Shown: positions 15,928 through 25,095 of the stretch, piece after piece | Position numbering within the stretch: the stretch's first letter is position 1 | Layout: the number at the start of each line of letters is the position of its first letter | Assembly: GCA_034660675.1 (NCBI GenBank) | Contig: JAYEJT010000074.1 | Location: forward strand, 1 to 55,364 | DNA: 55,364 bases | Reading direction: 5' to 3' | Source of the DNA: CG03 sp034660675 | GTDB lineage: Bacteria > CG03 | The notes under the pieces: generated by a model | Told to the model about the DNA's origin: nothing | Seen by the model: the letters and a program-made list of their open reading frames with translations, nothing else | The model's database searches: none | Made by a program: the position numbers and the translations under genes

Positions 15928-16047
15928 TCAATTTTCTAACGCAACACCAGCCAGCTTTTTAAACGCCTCATAAGGCGTTTTCCAATCCCAAACTTTTCGC
16001 GGCCTACCGAATGGACAGCCGCGTTTTGTTCCGGTGAGGCTTGACAG
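15928..16047 (-). pseudogene. C-terminal remnant of an IS30-like transposase
   Basis: On the minus strand a 39-codon open segment ends at TGA (15928-15930). It encodes GRPRKVWDWKTPYEAF followed by a VAL-type ending, which resembles the end of IS30-family DDE transposases (NRPRKxLGxKTPxEVF). No start, catalytic core or terminal repeats are seen, so this is a decayed fragment between fmt and the ATPase gene. Confidence 0.6.
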
Positions 16048-16128
16048 ATATGGAAAAGTATAGTAAATTACATTATAGAAAAAAGTATAATGCTTTAAGT
16101 TATAGTGGTTTTTTTGAGGAGAGCTTTT

Positions 16129-17253
16129 ATGGAAAATCCTTTTAGGTATGGTGAAACGGTAACGGGCAAATATTTTACGAATCGTAAAAAAGAGATTCGT
16201 GATATAAAGAATACCATAAAATCAGCCCAGAATATGTTTATTTATTCATCCCGCAGAATGGGAAAAACGTCGTTATTAAAAACAGTTATTGAATTACTGA
16301 AGAAGGATCATTCAATTGTGCCGGTTTATGTTGATTTGCAGCGAGCTGCTTCAGCGGGGCAGTTTGTTGAAATTTATTCTGCCGCGATAAGCAGGGCTTT
16401 TATTACAAAAGAGGCAAAAATAAAAAAGGCGGGAAGTTTTTTTAAAAGGATTGTGCCGAGTTTCGAAATTGCCGAAGACGGAAAATTGAGGTTTTCGTTT
16501 GATTTTTCAAAAACGTCAAAAGGGGTAGAAAAAGCGATAGAGGAAGTGTACGAAATACCCCAGAAAATAGCCGTAAAATATAAAAAGAGGGTGGTGGTTG
16601 TTTTTGATGAGTTTCAGGAAATAAGTCAGTATGACGGGGCGGCATTTGAAAAGAAATTAAGATCTTTTATCCAGCACCATGATAAGGTTTGTTATATTTT
16701 CATGGGCAGTAAAACGCATATAATTCTGGATATGTTCAAGAATCCCCATCGGGCTTTTTATCAATCTGCTAAAATATATCCGCTTTTTGCTATTCCGCAA
16801 AAGGATTTAGAAAAGTTTATTATTGAGAGATTTAAATCCACAGGAAGACAGATAACAAAAGAATTGGCCTGTAAAATTGTAAGAATGGTCAGGCAAAGTC
16901 CATATCATCTTCAGCAACTGTGTTCCACGATCTGGCTGGCGGGTAAAAATAAAATTAAAGAAGTGGATATGCAGACAGCGCTGGATAATATTATGCGCAC
17001 GCAGAACGAATTGTTTTACAGTTGGTATGATTCTGTTTCTATGCATCAACGGGCGGTTTTGGGGGCGTTGCCGCAAGAGCGGGGAATATTTTCAAACGAT
17101 GTAAGACTGAAGTATAATCTGGGCAGCTCTTCCACGGTGCAGGCTTCGGTTGGGGCTCTTGTTAAGAAAAATTTTATTGTTAAAGACGGAAATCAATATA
17201 GATTGTTTGATCCTTTTTTTGAAATGTGGCTTATAAAAAATATTTCCGGTTAG
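16129..17253 (+). CDS. Archaeal-type/STAND-like ATPase
   Basis: This 374-residue protein starts with NPF.YGE.V.GK.F.NR..EI, the opening of archaeal-ATPase (MNS clade) proteins, with Walker A RRMGKTSLLK near residue 45 and Walker B VVVVFDEFQEI near residue 158. A C-terminal winged-helix segment (SSSTVQASVGALVKKNFI) ends the protein. Family members are often mobile and of unknown function. The ATG at 16129 is preceded by GAGGAGAG; upstream TTGACA (16041) and TAAATT (16064) form a possible promoter. A transposase remnant immediately upstream supports acquisition by transfer. Confidence 0.82.
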   Translation: MENPFRYGETVTGKYFTNRKKEIRDIKNTIKSAQNMFIYSSRRMGKTSLLKTVIELLKKDHSIVPVYVDLQRAASAGQFVEIYSAAISRAFITKEAKIKKAGSFFKRIVPSFEIAEDGKLRFSFDFSKTSKGVEKAIEEVYEIPQKIAVKYKKRVVVVFDEFQEISQYDGAAFEKKLRSFIQHHDKVCYIFMGSKTHIILDMFKNPHRAFYQSAKIYPLFAIPQKDLEKFIIERFKSTGRQITKELACKIVRMVRQSPYHLQQLCSTIWLAGKNKIKEVDMQTALDNIMRTQNELFYSWYDSVSMHQRAVLGALPQERGIFSNDVRLKYNLGSSSTVQASVGALVKKNFIVKDGNQYRLFDPFFEMWLIKNISG

Positions 17254-17306
17254 TATTTTTTGGCTTCGCTCCTGTGTGACTTGAGAAGAAATACAAAAAT
17301 TTTCAA

Positions 17307-18347
17307 TCAGAGTTCGGAAATGACGGAGTTTGAGACTAACCAGCCTTTTTCCGTAAAAACGCTTTTTTCATTTTTCTTTTTCACCCAGCCGCGGGCTATG
17401 AATTTATCGTGTTTTTTCCTGTAGGGAATGCCTTCAAGTGTTCTTAGCGCGAGGAATTTTTTCTCAAAATTCATTTTTTTCCTATCCAGTGTTTCTTCCG
17501 ATTTTTTTAGAGGTGCGCGCAGATAGCTTTTTATGAACGCTCCCGTGAGACGTTTGCTGCCGAATGATGAAACCGCGCCCGCGCCCAGACCTGCGTAGCC
17601 GCCCCGCCGCCAGTAGTTGATATTATGGCGGGATTTTTTTCCCGGTTTTGCGAAATTTGATATCTCATAATGTGCGAATCCGGATTTTTTCAATTCACGG
17701 CACAGTGTTTCGTACATAGACGCGATTATATTGTTTTTCGGGGGAGCTTCTTTCAGAATATTTTTTCTTCCCGAAGGAGGCGTGTAAATATAGGCGGAGA
17801 TGTGTTCGGGGTCAAGAGCTGTGATTCTTTTTAAAGTGCCGTAAAATGACTGTGCGCTTTGTCCGGGGAAACCGTAGATGATATCCGTGTTGATGTTGGA
17901 AAATCCCGCTTTCCGGGCATTAAGGAAAACCTTTTCCGCATCTTCAGGAGAGTGATCTCTGTTTGCTTTTAATAGAAGCTTCCTGTCCAGAAACTGTATG
18001 CCTATGGAAAGGCGGTTGACGCTGTTTGCGCGCAAAAAGGACAGAATGCGTTCTGTCGCCGATCGCGGGTTCACCTCTACCGTTGTTTCACAGTTTTTTG
18101 AAAAGCGGAAATTCCGACGCAGGATCTCAAAAACAGCGGAAAACTCTCCAGCGCTGAAAACGGAGGGGGTACCGCCGCCGATATAAAGAGTTTTTATTTC
18201 TCCGCAAAGGGACCTGAAATAAACAGCGTCTTTTTCCAGCGCGCGGATATAGCTGCTTTTTAAAGAAAGGTCTGTCTGCGAATAGAAATCGCAGTAAGAG
18301 CAGCGCCGCAGACAGAAGGGCAGATGTATATAAACAGAGTTGATCAT
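17307..18347 (-). CDS. hemW: Radical SAM protein HemW-like
   Basis: This 346-residue protein opens with YIHLPFCLRRCSYCDFYS, the CxxxCxxC iron-sulfur motif with the extra Cys typical of HemW/HemN-like enzymes, followed by YIGGGTPS and EVNPRS radical-SAM strands. The HNINYW.GG.Y.GLGAGA motif of HemW is present near residues 235-250. HemW is a heme chaperone rather than the coproporphyrinogen oxidase HemN; the cytosolic family assignment is firm, the precise role is from the literature. The gene lies just downstream of a minus-strand tRNA-Thr. Confidence 0.88.
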   Translation of the reverse strand: MINSVYIHLPFCLRRCSYCDFYSQTDLSLKSSYIRALEKDAVYFRSLCGEIKTLYIGGGTPSVFSAGEFSAVFEILRRNFRFSKNCETTVEVNPRSATERILSFLRANSVNRLSIGIQFLDRKLLLKANRDHSPEDAEKVFLNARKAGFSNINTDIIYGFPGQSAQSFYGTLKRITALDPEHISAYIYTPPSGRKNILKEAPPKNNIIASMYETLCRELKKSGFAHYEISNFAKPGKKSRHNINYWRRGGYAGLGAGAVSSFGSKRLTGAFIKSYLRAPLKKSEETLDRKKMNFEKKFLALRTLEGIPYRKKHDKFIARGWVKKKNEKSVFTEKGWLVSNSVISEL

Positions 18348-18355
18348 TTTTTTTA

Positions 18356-18428
18356 AGCCCGAGAGCGGGATCGAACCGCTGACCTGCTCATTACGAATGA
18401 GCTGCTCTACCAGCTGAGCTACCCGGGC
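18356..18428 (-). tRNA. tRNA-Thr (CGU)
   Basis: Read on the minus strand this 73-nt tRNA has acceptor GCCCGGG/CTCGGGC (one G-T pair), anticodon stem GCTCA/TGAGC with loop TTCGTAA (CGT), and T-arm CGGTTCGATCCCG. CCA is not encoded. It precedes hemW on the same strand. Confidence 0.96.
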
Positions 18429-18454
18429 TATAGATTAAGGACTCATTAACAGAG

Positions 18455-18483
18455 ATTATAATTTTTGCTATCATAATTTGCAA
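18455..18483 (-). promoter_or_regulatory. Promoter of tRNA-Thr(CGU)
   Basis: On the minus strand TTGCAA (18478-18483) and TATAAT (18455-18460) are separated by 17 bp, 27 bp before the tRNA. The region is A+T rich and overlaps plus-strand -10-like boxes (TATAAT at 18457-18462, CATAAT at 18472-18477) for the divergent membrane-protein gene. Confidence 0.65.
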
Positions 18484-18908
18484 TGACTAAAAAAGATAAA
18501 ATATGGCTTGTGACAGCGCTTCCTCTGTTTGCCGTGATGCTTATTATCATGCTGAGGGTGTTCTCCTATGATAACAGCGTGGCGGGCAGCAGTAAAATAA
18601 AAACCGTTAAATACACCATAGATCTTGACGGCGGCAAATTCATAAGTTTCTGGAGAAATTTCTACAGAATAAAAAAGAATGCCGCGGATAAACCGCTTTT
18701 TATAAGGGTGGTGTCTCCGGAAGATATGATTTACGCGATGGTTAATTTCGAAATAAAGGGAATAAACCCCGCCCGCGCGGATTTGTCGGGTGCCGCTTTT
18801 ACGGAAATAGACAAGTGGGGCGATACAATAAAATTCACAATCCGCGCCGGAAGCAGAAAGAACATAATTTTGCGCATACGGGAAAAGCCTTTGGAGAACA
18901 GCAGATGA
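18483..18908 (+). CDS. Small membrane-anchored protein of unknown function
   Basis: This 141-residue protein has one N-terminal transmembrane helix (about 8-26) with a positively charged start, followed by a soluble beta-rich domain presumably outside the cytoplasm. No family is recognised. A TATAAT at 18457-18462 with TTAAGG 16 bp upstream could drive it, and a CATAAT lies only 5 nt before the ATG. No Shine-Dalgarno sequence is visible. The DUF151 gene follows after a 64-base gap. Confidence 0.6.
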   Translation: MTKKDKIWLVTALPLFAVMLIIMLRVFSYDNSVAGSSKIKTVKYTIDLDGGKFISFWRNFYRIKKNAADKPLFIRVVSPEDMIYAMVNFEIKGINPARADLSGAAFTEIDKWGDTIKFTIRAGSRKNIILRIREKPLENSR

Positions 18909-18972
18909 TGGAAGGATATTTGCCGTCAATTGAAAGGGGGGCCGGCCTGCTCACAGCCCGGCGGACAGGGAT

Positions 18973-19449
18973 ATGATAGAGGTTGATGTCCAGAGGGTGT
19001 TTTTTGATTTTGTTTCGGCTTCGGCTATGGTGATACTTGTGAATAAAGACAATAACAGGGTGATGCCGATATGGATAGGGGTTTTTGAGGCGCAGGCTAT
19101 ACAGAGCGCACTTGAGGGGGAATCTTTTAAAAGGCCGATGACGCACGATCTCTTAAAAAATATCATAGACGCTTCCGGCGGGAAATTGGATCATATTCTC
19201 ATTTCTAAGGTTATGGACAACACTTTTTACAGCCGTATATACATAGAGCGCGGAGGTGTGCAAACGGATATTGATTCGCGTCCTTCGGATTCTCTGTGTA
19301 TGGCCGTAAAATCAGGCGCGAAAATATATGTCGCGGACAAAATATATGATAAGTTTGAGCCGCGTGAGGAATTTGAAAAAAAGCTAAAGAGCGATTTTTA
19401 CAGCATGTTCCTCGGAAGTATGAACAAAAATGAATTGAAAAAAGCGTGA
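18973..19449 (+). CDS. Bifunctional nuclease family protein (DUF151)
   Basis: This 158-residue protein matches the BFN/DUF151 domain: it opens MIEVDVQRV, has V...M.IWIG..EA.AI...L, then RP.THDL, and ends the domain with SRPSDSL.MAV.....I.V. Members are called bifunctional nucleases from a plant homologue; bacterial function is uncertain. It is followed 16 bases later by coaD. Confidence 0.88.
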   Translation: MIEVDVQRVFFDFVSASAMVILVNKDNNRVMPIWIGVFEAQAIQSALEGESFKRPMTHDLLKNIIDASGGKLDHILISKVMDNTFYSRIYIERGGVQTDIDSRPSDSLCMAVKSGAKIYVADKIYDKFEPREEFEKKLKSDFYSMFLGSMNKNELKKA

Positions 19450-19465
19450 GAGTTAAAATTGAGAT

Positions 19466-19981
19466 ATGAGAAAAACAAAAAATAAAACAAAACCGGGGAA
19501 GAGCCGGGCTGTTTATCCCGGCAGTTTTGATCCCGTGACCAGGGGGCACATAGATGTGGCCAGGCGCGCGATATCGCTTTTTGACGAAGTCGTGATAGCT
19601 GTTATAAACAATCCTTCGAAAAAAACGTGTTTTACCGTGCGGGAAAGGGTTTCTATGCTGAAAAAGGCGTTTGCGCGCGAGGGCCTTGATAAGGTGAAGG
19701 TGGATTCATTTGAGGGACTGCTGGTTAATTATATGAAAAACATCAAAGCCGGAATTATAGTCAGGGGCCTTCGGGCGGTCAGTGATTTTGAATATGAATT
19801 TCAGATGGCTCTTATGAACAGAAAACTTGCCCCCGGAATTGAAACCGTGTTTTTTATGACTGACGCTAAATACGCTTATTTGAGTTCGTCCATTGTTAAA
19901 GAAGTTGCTTTTCTCGGGGGAGATGTGTCCTCAGCCGTTCCTTTGCCGGCGGCGGTAAAACTAAAGGAGAAGAAAGTATGA
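19466..19981 (+). CDS. coaD: Phosphopantetheine adenylyltransferase
   Basis: This 171-residue enzyme makes dephospho-CoA from 4'-phosphopantetheine and ATP. The nucleotidyltransferase signature VYPGSFDPVTRGHID is near residue 16, followed by FEGLLV, IVRGLRAVSDFEYE and the ISSS-like LSSSIVKE motif. A TAAAAT box 6 nt before the ATG suggests a leaderless transcript, but read-through from the upstream gene is equally possible because no -35 box is clear. Its end overlaps cstA by four bases. Confidence 0.95.
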   Translation: MRKTKNKTKPGKSRAVYPGSFDPVTRGHIDVARRAISLFDEVVIAVINNPSKKTCFTVRERVSMLKKAFAREGLDKVKVDSFEGLLVNYMKNIKAGIIVRGLRAVSDFEYEFQMALMNRKLAPGIETVFFMTDAKYAYLSSSIVKEVAFLGGDVSSAVPLPAAVKLKEKKV

Positions 19982-21612
19982 ATTCGGTTGTTGTTGCTTT
20001 GGTGTCGCTCGTCTTGTTTGCGGCGGGTTACAGATATTATGAGGCGAAGATGAAAAGTGTCTGGAAGATTTCAAAAGACAATGTCACGCCGGCTCATGAG
20101 AAATATAACGGTGTGGATTTTGTGCCGGCCCGCAACTGGTTTTTTCTGTTCGGGCACCATTTTTCATCCATCGCCGGAGCGGGACCCATCCTCGGCCCTG
20201 TGATAGCGTGTGCCATATGGGGCTGGCTGCCCGCCCTCGTATGGGTTGTTCTGGGCTCGGTGTTTATAGGAGGGCCGCACGATTTTTCGGCGCTGATGAT
20301 TTCTGTCAGAAACGGCGGGGCGTCCATCGCGGACGTGTCGGAGGAGCTGCTGGGCAGAACCGCGCGCTTTTTCTTTTCGGTTTTTATTTTTCTCGCGCTT
20401 ATTCTTGTTATAGCGGTTTTTGCCATTGTTACGGCAAAAACGCTTATTGCAACACCGCAGATAGTGATACCGACTTTCGGTCTCATATTTGTGGCTGTGC
20501 TGACGGGGGTAATGCTTTACCGCTGGAAAATGAACGCGGCAGCGGCAACCGTTATTGGTTTGGCGCTTATGGCGCTGCTCGTCGCGGCGGGCCAAAAGTA
20601 TCCTCTCGGCCTGAACTGCGCCGAACCTCTGCGTGTGTGGATACTGGTTCTTCTGGTTTACGCCGGCACCGCTTCGGTGCTGCCGGTAAATATTCTGCTT
20701 CAGCCGAGGGATTATCTTTCTTCTTATTTTTTGTTTGCCGGATTGCTTATGGGCTATGCCGGAATTTTTATCTCGCATCCCGTCATAAACGCTCCGGCGG
20801 TTGTCTTGTTTGGCACCGATAAAGGTTTTGTGTGGCCCACTTTGTGTATTATTGTCGCTTGCGGGGCCATATCCGGATTCCATTCTCTTGTGGCGTCGGG
20901 AACGACTTCCAAACAGATCTCCGATGAGAGAGACGCTTTTAAGATTGGTTACGGAACCATGATTCTTGAGGGAATTCTTGCGGTGCTGGCCATAATAGCC
21001 GTGACGGCCGGACTCGGGTGGACCGGCGCCGGTTCTTATCCGGCGATGGTTTCCGGCGGTGACTGGATAGGGACTTTTGCGGCGGGTTTCGGGAACATAT
21101 CCAGGCCTGTTGCCGGAAAATGGGGTTTTGTCTTTGCCATGATAATGCTCAATGCTTTTGTCATGACCACGCTTGATTCGGCCACGAGGATCACCAGATA
21201 CATAGGGCAGGAGTTGTTCGGCGGCTTTCTTAAAATCCGTATATTGAAAAACAGTTTTGCTGTGACAGCGCTGATTCTTGTCGCGGTGTGGTGGTTTTCA
21301 ACCGGCCCGCAGGCGAGGATATGGCCGCTTTTCGGCGCGTCAAATCAGCTGATTGCGGCGCTCGGGCTTCTTGTTGCGGCGGCTTATCTTTTTGCGAAAA
21401 AAAAGCCGGCCGCACACATTGTTGTGCCCGGCGTGTTCATGCTCGTTACCACGATCGCTGCCCTTGTTTTTGAGATGATCAGAAATTTCGGCGAAAACAC
21501 TTTTCTTTTTACGCTGGCGTTTTTTCTGCTGGCCATGGCATTTTTTATGATAATTGCCGCGGCGAAACAAATATTAAAAGAACGGGCGAAGTCATCCGGG
21601 GGGAGGCAATAA
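19978..21612 (+). CDS. cstA: CstA-type peptide/pyruvate transporter
   Basis: This 544-residue integral membrane protein matches the carbon-starvation protein A family. Diagnostic segments are FGHHFSSIAGAGPILGPV near residue 60, VFIGGPHDFSALMISVRN, FHSLVASGTTSKQ, and LDSATRITRYI. Around 14 hydrophobic helices are visible. CstA family members import peptides or pyruvate. It overlaps coaD as ATGA and its stop overlaps the following PIN-PhoH gene by one base. Confidence 0.9.
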   Translation: MNSVVVALVSLVLFAAGYRYYEAKMKSVWKISKDNVTPAHEKYNGVDFVPARNWFFLFGHHFSSIAGAGPILGPVIACAIWGWLPALVWVVLGSVFIGGPHDFSALMISVRNGGASIADVSEELLGRTARFFFSVFIFLALILVIAVFAIVTAKTLIATPQIVIPTFGLIFVAVLTGVMLYRWKMNAAAATVIGLALMALLVAAGQKYPLGLNCAEPLRVWILVLLVYAGTASVLPVNILLQPRDYLSSYFLFAGLLMGYAGIFISHPVINAPAVVLFGTDKGFVWPTLCIIVACGAISGFHSLVASGTTSKQISDERDAFKIGYGTMILEGILAVLAIIAVTAGLGWTGAGSYPAMVSGGDWIGTFAAGFGNISRPVAGKWGFVFAMIMLNAFVMTTLDSATRITRYIGQELFGGFLKIRILKNSFAVTALILVAVWWFSTGPQARIWPLFGASNQLIAALGLLVAAAYLFAKKKPAAHIVVPGVFMLVTTIAALVFEMIRNFGENTFLFTLAFFLLAMAFFMIIAAAKQILKERAKSSGGRQ

Positions 21613-22919
21613 TGACTAAAGTTTTTGTTTTGGATACCAATGTGCTGATACACAATCCGGATAGTATTTTTTCGTTTGGAGACAACAATGTGGTGCTGCC
21701 GATAACCGTTATAGAAGAGCTGGACGGTTTGAAAAAAATGCATGACGAGAGAGGCAAAAGCGCCAGAAGCGCTTCGCGCCGTATTGACGGGCTGAGAAAA
21801 AGGGGCTCTCTGGTGAAAGGTGTAAAAAGCCGCTCGGGCGGCACCGTGAGGGTGATGATAGGCGAGGGTGAAAAACTTCCCGCTTCTTTTGCCTCAAAAG
21901 CCGACAACACGATTCTTTCTTTTGCTATGCGGCTTAACAAAACCGAGGGCGGGGTCGTTTTTATTTCAAAAGATATAAATATGAGGATAAAGGCGCAGGT
22001 TCTCGGTCTTGAAACCGAGGACTATGAGACGATGAAAGTTAATTTTTCGGAGCTCTATAACGGTTGGCGTGAAATAGAGCTTTCTCCTGATAAAGTAAAT
22101 AAATTTTATTCAGACGGTGCTCTCGAGCTTGAAGAAGCAAAATTTTTAGAAAATGAGTTTTTAATAATGAAGAACTCCGCTGATGGCAAGCAGACGGCAC
22201 TTGCAAGGGTTAAAAAAGGAAAAGCCGTGAAGCTTCTTCAGTCCAAGACCATGCTATGGGGTGTGAAGGCACTCAATGTGCAGCAGACATTTGCCATGGA
22301 AAGTTTGCTGGATGACAAGATAAAACTTGTGGCATTCCTCGGTATTGCGGGGACGGGTAAAACTCTTTTGGCGCTCGCCGGCGGCTTGTCAAAAGTTTTT
22401 GACGATAACGCTTACCGCAAGCTGCTCATTTCCCGTCCTGTCGTGGCGATGGGCAAGGATATAGGTTATCTTCCCGGTACCAAAGAGGAAAAACTTGCTC
22501 CGTGGATGAGGGCTGTTAATGATAATCTGGAATTCCTTGTTTCCGCTTCGGGCAAAGGCGACATGGGCGGAGAGGATATGGAGTCTCAGGTGGACTGGCT
22601 TTTTTCCTCGGGAAAAATAGAGGTGGAGGCGCTGACATATATAAGGGGCAGAAGCATTCCTAAACAGTTCATGATTGTGGACGAAGCTCAAAATCTCACG
22701 CCCCATGAGTTGAAAACTATTATTTCACGCGCGGGAGAAGACACAAAAATAGTGCTGACCGGAGATCCTTATCAGATTGACAATCCTTATCTTGACGCTT
22801 CATCCAACGGGCTGACTTATGTCATAGAGAGATTCAAAGGGCAGGAAGTGTTTTCCAGCCTGACTTTTGTGAAATCCGAACGAAGTCCCCTGGCCCGGCT
22901 GGCCGCGGAATTGCTATGA
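21612..22919 (+). CDS. PIN domain-PhoH family ATPase
   Basis: This 435-residue protein fuses an N-terminal PIN ribonuclease domain (VLDTNVLIHNP with its first catalytic Asp, then EELDGLKK and KADNTIL) to a C-terminal PhoH-like ATPase. The latter has Walker A GIAGTGKTLLA near residue 245 and Walker B MIVDEAQNLTP near residue 355. Such PhoH2/YlaK-type proteins unwind and cut RNA. It starts one base inside the cstA stop and overlaps the PHP gene by four bases. Confidence 0.93.
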   Translation: MTKVFVLDTNVLIHNPDSIFSFGDNNVVLPITVIEELDGLKKMHDERGKSARSASRRIDGLRKRGSLVKGVKSRSGGTVRVMIGEGEKLPASFASKADNTILSFAMRLNKTEGGVVFISKDINMRIKAQVLGLETEDYETMKVNFSELYNGWREIELSPDKVNKFYSDGALELEEAKFLENEFLIMKNSADGKQTALARVKKGKAVKLLQSKTMLWGVKALNVQQTFAMESLLDDKIKLVAFLGIAGTGKTLLALAGGLSKVFDDNAYRKLLISRPVVAMGKDIGYLPGTKEEKLAPWMRAVNDNLEFLVSASGKGDMGGEDMESQVDWLFSSGKIEVEALTYIRGRSIPKQFMIVDEAQNLTPHELKTIISRAGEDTKIVLTGDPYQIDNPYLDASSNGLTYVIERFKGQEVFSSLTFVKSERSPLARLAAELL

Positions 22920-23809
22920 ACGCAGAAGCCATCAGCAAAGAAATGTGTGTGGATCTTCATCTGCACACATATTTTTCCGACGGTGCATCCAGCCCGGAGG
23001 AGGTGATAAGAATGGCTTGTGTCCGTGGACTCAGCGCCATAGCCCTCACGGATCACGACACGACTGACGGCGTGGAGAGAGGAATCCTTGCGGGAGCCCG
23101 TTACGGCGTGGAGGTGATCCCTGCCATTGAACTTTCCACGAAGGGCCTCGCTGCCGGCCACGACGAGATACACATACTGGGTTATTACATAAACTGGCGC
23201 ACGGTTTATTTTCAGAAGAAGCTCGCTCTTTTTCGCGGCGCCAGGCTTAAAAGGGCGCACGCTATTTGCGATAAGCTGAACGATCTGGGAATACCCGTAG
23301 ACAGAAGAATCATATTTGAAATGGAAGGGCAGGGCAGTGTTGGCAGAATGCATATTGCCAAAGCTCTTTTCTCCGGCGGTTACGTCAAGGATTTAGACGA
23401 GGCTTTTAGTAAATACCTGATAAGGGGAAAGCCCGCTTTTGTGGAACGAATTAGATTCCTGCCGGAAGAGGCTATTGATATGATACGGAATATAGGCGGC
23501 ATTCCGGTGCTTGCGCATCCGAAATTCGGGGTGCCCACAAAAAAAATAGCGAAATATCTTGTCAGAAAGGGGCTTCAGGGCATAGAAGCGCACTACCTCG
23601 GGCACACGGAAGACGAAACCAAAAAATATCTTTCATGGGCAGAGGAAATGAATCTGCTTGTCACCGGCGGTTCCGACAGCCACGGTGAGCTTCCCGGAAG
23701 ACCGGAAGCCATAGGCCGCCAGTATGTGCCGTATACATCGGTGGTGAAAATGAAAGAGTTTAAATACATGATGATGAGAAGGAATATGAGGTTATTTGAG
23801 GAAGTATGA
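22916..23809 (+). CDS. PHP-domain phosphoesterase (RNase AM/TrpH-like)
   Basis: This 297-residue protein has the PHP metal-binding motifs VDLHLHTYFSDG (residues 12-23), LTDHDT, a VIPAIELS strand, VLAHP near residue 200 and GSDSHG near residue 258. It resembles YciV/RNase AM enzymes that hydrolyse 3',5'-nucleotide bisphosphates and short RNA ends. It is translationally coupled to both neighbours, PIN-PhoH upstream and the primase-like gene downstream, suggesting a nucleic-acid processing operon. Confidence 0.88.
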   Translation: MNAEAISKEMCVDLHLHTYFSDGASSPEEVIRMACVRGLSAIALTDHDTTDGVERGILAGARYGVEVIPAIELSTKGLAAGHDEIHILGYYINWRTVYFQKKLALFRGARLKRAHAICDKLNDLGIPVDRRIIFEMEGQGSVGRMHIAKALFSGGYVKDLDEAFSKYLIRGKPAFVERIRFLPEEAIDMIRNIGGIPVLAHPKFGVPTKKIAKYLVRKGLQGIEAHYLGHTEDETKKYLSWAEEMNLLVTGGSDSHGELPGRPEAIGRQYVPYTSVVKMKEFKYMMMRRNMRLFEEV

Positions 23810-25095
23810 TGAAGAAACGATTTTACAATGAATATTACGGTAGTTCCGTGGTACGCGACTTGGTGAAAAGGCAGTTCCGTGACGCGGCTTTTGCTGTCGG
23901 GAGCGGTCCCATTTTGAAAGATAAGAAATGGCATTTTCCGGTGAAAATTTCTCCCGTGAGCGGTCTGGATGTGTTTATGGATGAGGGCCTTGATATCTAC
24001 AGGCCGGCTGTTTCGACGGGAGATTCTTTTTACATATTCTGGGATCTTGAATATTACAACAAAAAACAGAGATCCTATGTTTACAGGCATCAGCGCGAGG
24101 TTTTTGAATGGATGGAACCTTTTATAAAACAGATAAGCGGCAGGCTGGACGGATACGGGATAAATTATATTCTTGATACCACCGCGTCGGGGTATCATTA
24201 CTGGATGAAAATTTCAAAAAAATCCGAGGTTTTCAAAATGCTCGCGAAAGAGGGTTTTATCACTAAGAGCCTGAAAGAAAAGTATAAGCAGGTTTTTCCC
24301 GGCGATGTGAAGCGCTCAAAGCCTGTGTCCGAAGATGATGGCCGGGCTTATGATTGTGCGGGGAAGCTGCTTGAATACATTTCACAGAGGATACGTCTGG
24401 AAATGGCTCCGGGCGCCGCCAAGCTTGATATAACTGTTTCCGATGCTCCTGTTGCCGGCAGCGGCCGTCATGACGGTTTTTCGTCGGACATAACACAGTA
24501 TGCACATCCGCTGTACATGAGAGTTTTCAGGGTGATAGGCTCTCTCCATCAGAAAAACATACTTCATTACGGCGGGAGGTCGCCGGCCGTTGATATCGTC
24601 AGAGCGGGGGATATGTCCGTTGATGAAGTGCTTGACCGCATGTGGAATGCGGGCAAGGCGGTGGAAATAGCCGGAGATTCCCGTTCGGAACTTGATTATT
24701 CGGATACGGGTTTTTTAAAACTTTTCAGTGAATATAAAAAAAGCAAGACGAGGAAATTTCACAGAGAATTTGAGGCCGCCGCTCCGGAAAAACTGAAGAT
24801 TGAGAGCGAGCCGGAAAAAATAAAAAAGTATTTTACCGGAAAAAAAGTCAACCCGTCGCTGCTTGAGCCCTCTGCCCTGCAGTTAATGATAAATTATTAT
24901 TCCGCCAGGAGCACGGAACAGCTCAAGGGCCTGCTCGAGGCTATAACCGGCCGCTACAATGATCCGTCTTACCGCTGGTATAACAATGAGCGTTTTACGG
25001 GGATAGACTGGAGAAAATACGACGCTGCCCAGGCCGCTCATTTCTGGGGCAGAGTTTATTTTACACAGTACAGGCTAGATAATAAAAATGGATAA
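23806..25095 (+). CDS. Candidate archaeo-eukaryotic-type primase (PriS-like)
   Basis: This 429-residue protein is not a familiar bacterial family. Several segments match the archaeal/eukaryotic primase small-subunit fold: FYIFWDLEYYN with acidic D80 and E82 (motif I), TTASGYHYW with S128 and H131 (motif II), a hydrophobic-Asp strand KLDITVSDAP (D208, motif III), and RVIGSLHQKN (near 242-251), close to the archaeal PriS RLPGSLHGKTG signature. No zinc-binding cysteines are obvious. It is coupled by overlaps to a PHP phosphoesterase upstream and clpC downstream. The assignment is by eye. Confidence 0.5.
   Translation: MMKKRFYNEYYGSSVVRDLVKRQFRDAAFAVGSGPILKDKKWHFPVKISPVSGLDVFMDEGLDIYRPAVSTGDSFYIFWDLEYYNKKQRSYVYRHQREVFEWMEPFIKQISGRLDGYGINYILDTTASGYHYWMKISKKSEVFKMLAKEGFITKSLKEKYKQVFPGDVKRSKPVSEDDGRAYDCAGKLLEYISQRIRLEMAPGAAKLDITVSDAPVAGSGRHDGFSSDITQYAHPLYMRVFRVIGSLHQKNILHYGGRSPAVDIVRAGDMSVDEVLDRMWNAGKAVEIAGDSRSELDYSDTGFLKLFSEYKKSKTRKFHREFEAAAPEKLKIESEPEKIKKYFTGKKVNPSLLEPSALQLMINYYSARSTEQLKGLLEAITGRYNDPSYRWYNNERFTGIDWRKYDAAQAAHFWGRVYFTQYRLDNKNG

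Noticed and set aside
24263..24567. His/Arg-rich minus-strand ORFs inside the primase-like gene
   Set aside because: They lie wholly inside a well-coupled coding gene, have no ribosome-binding site and no recognisable motif.
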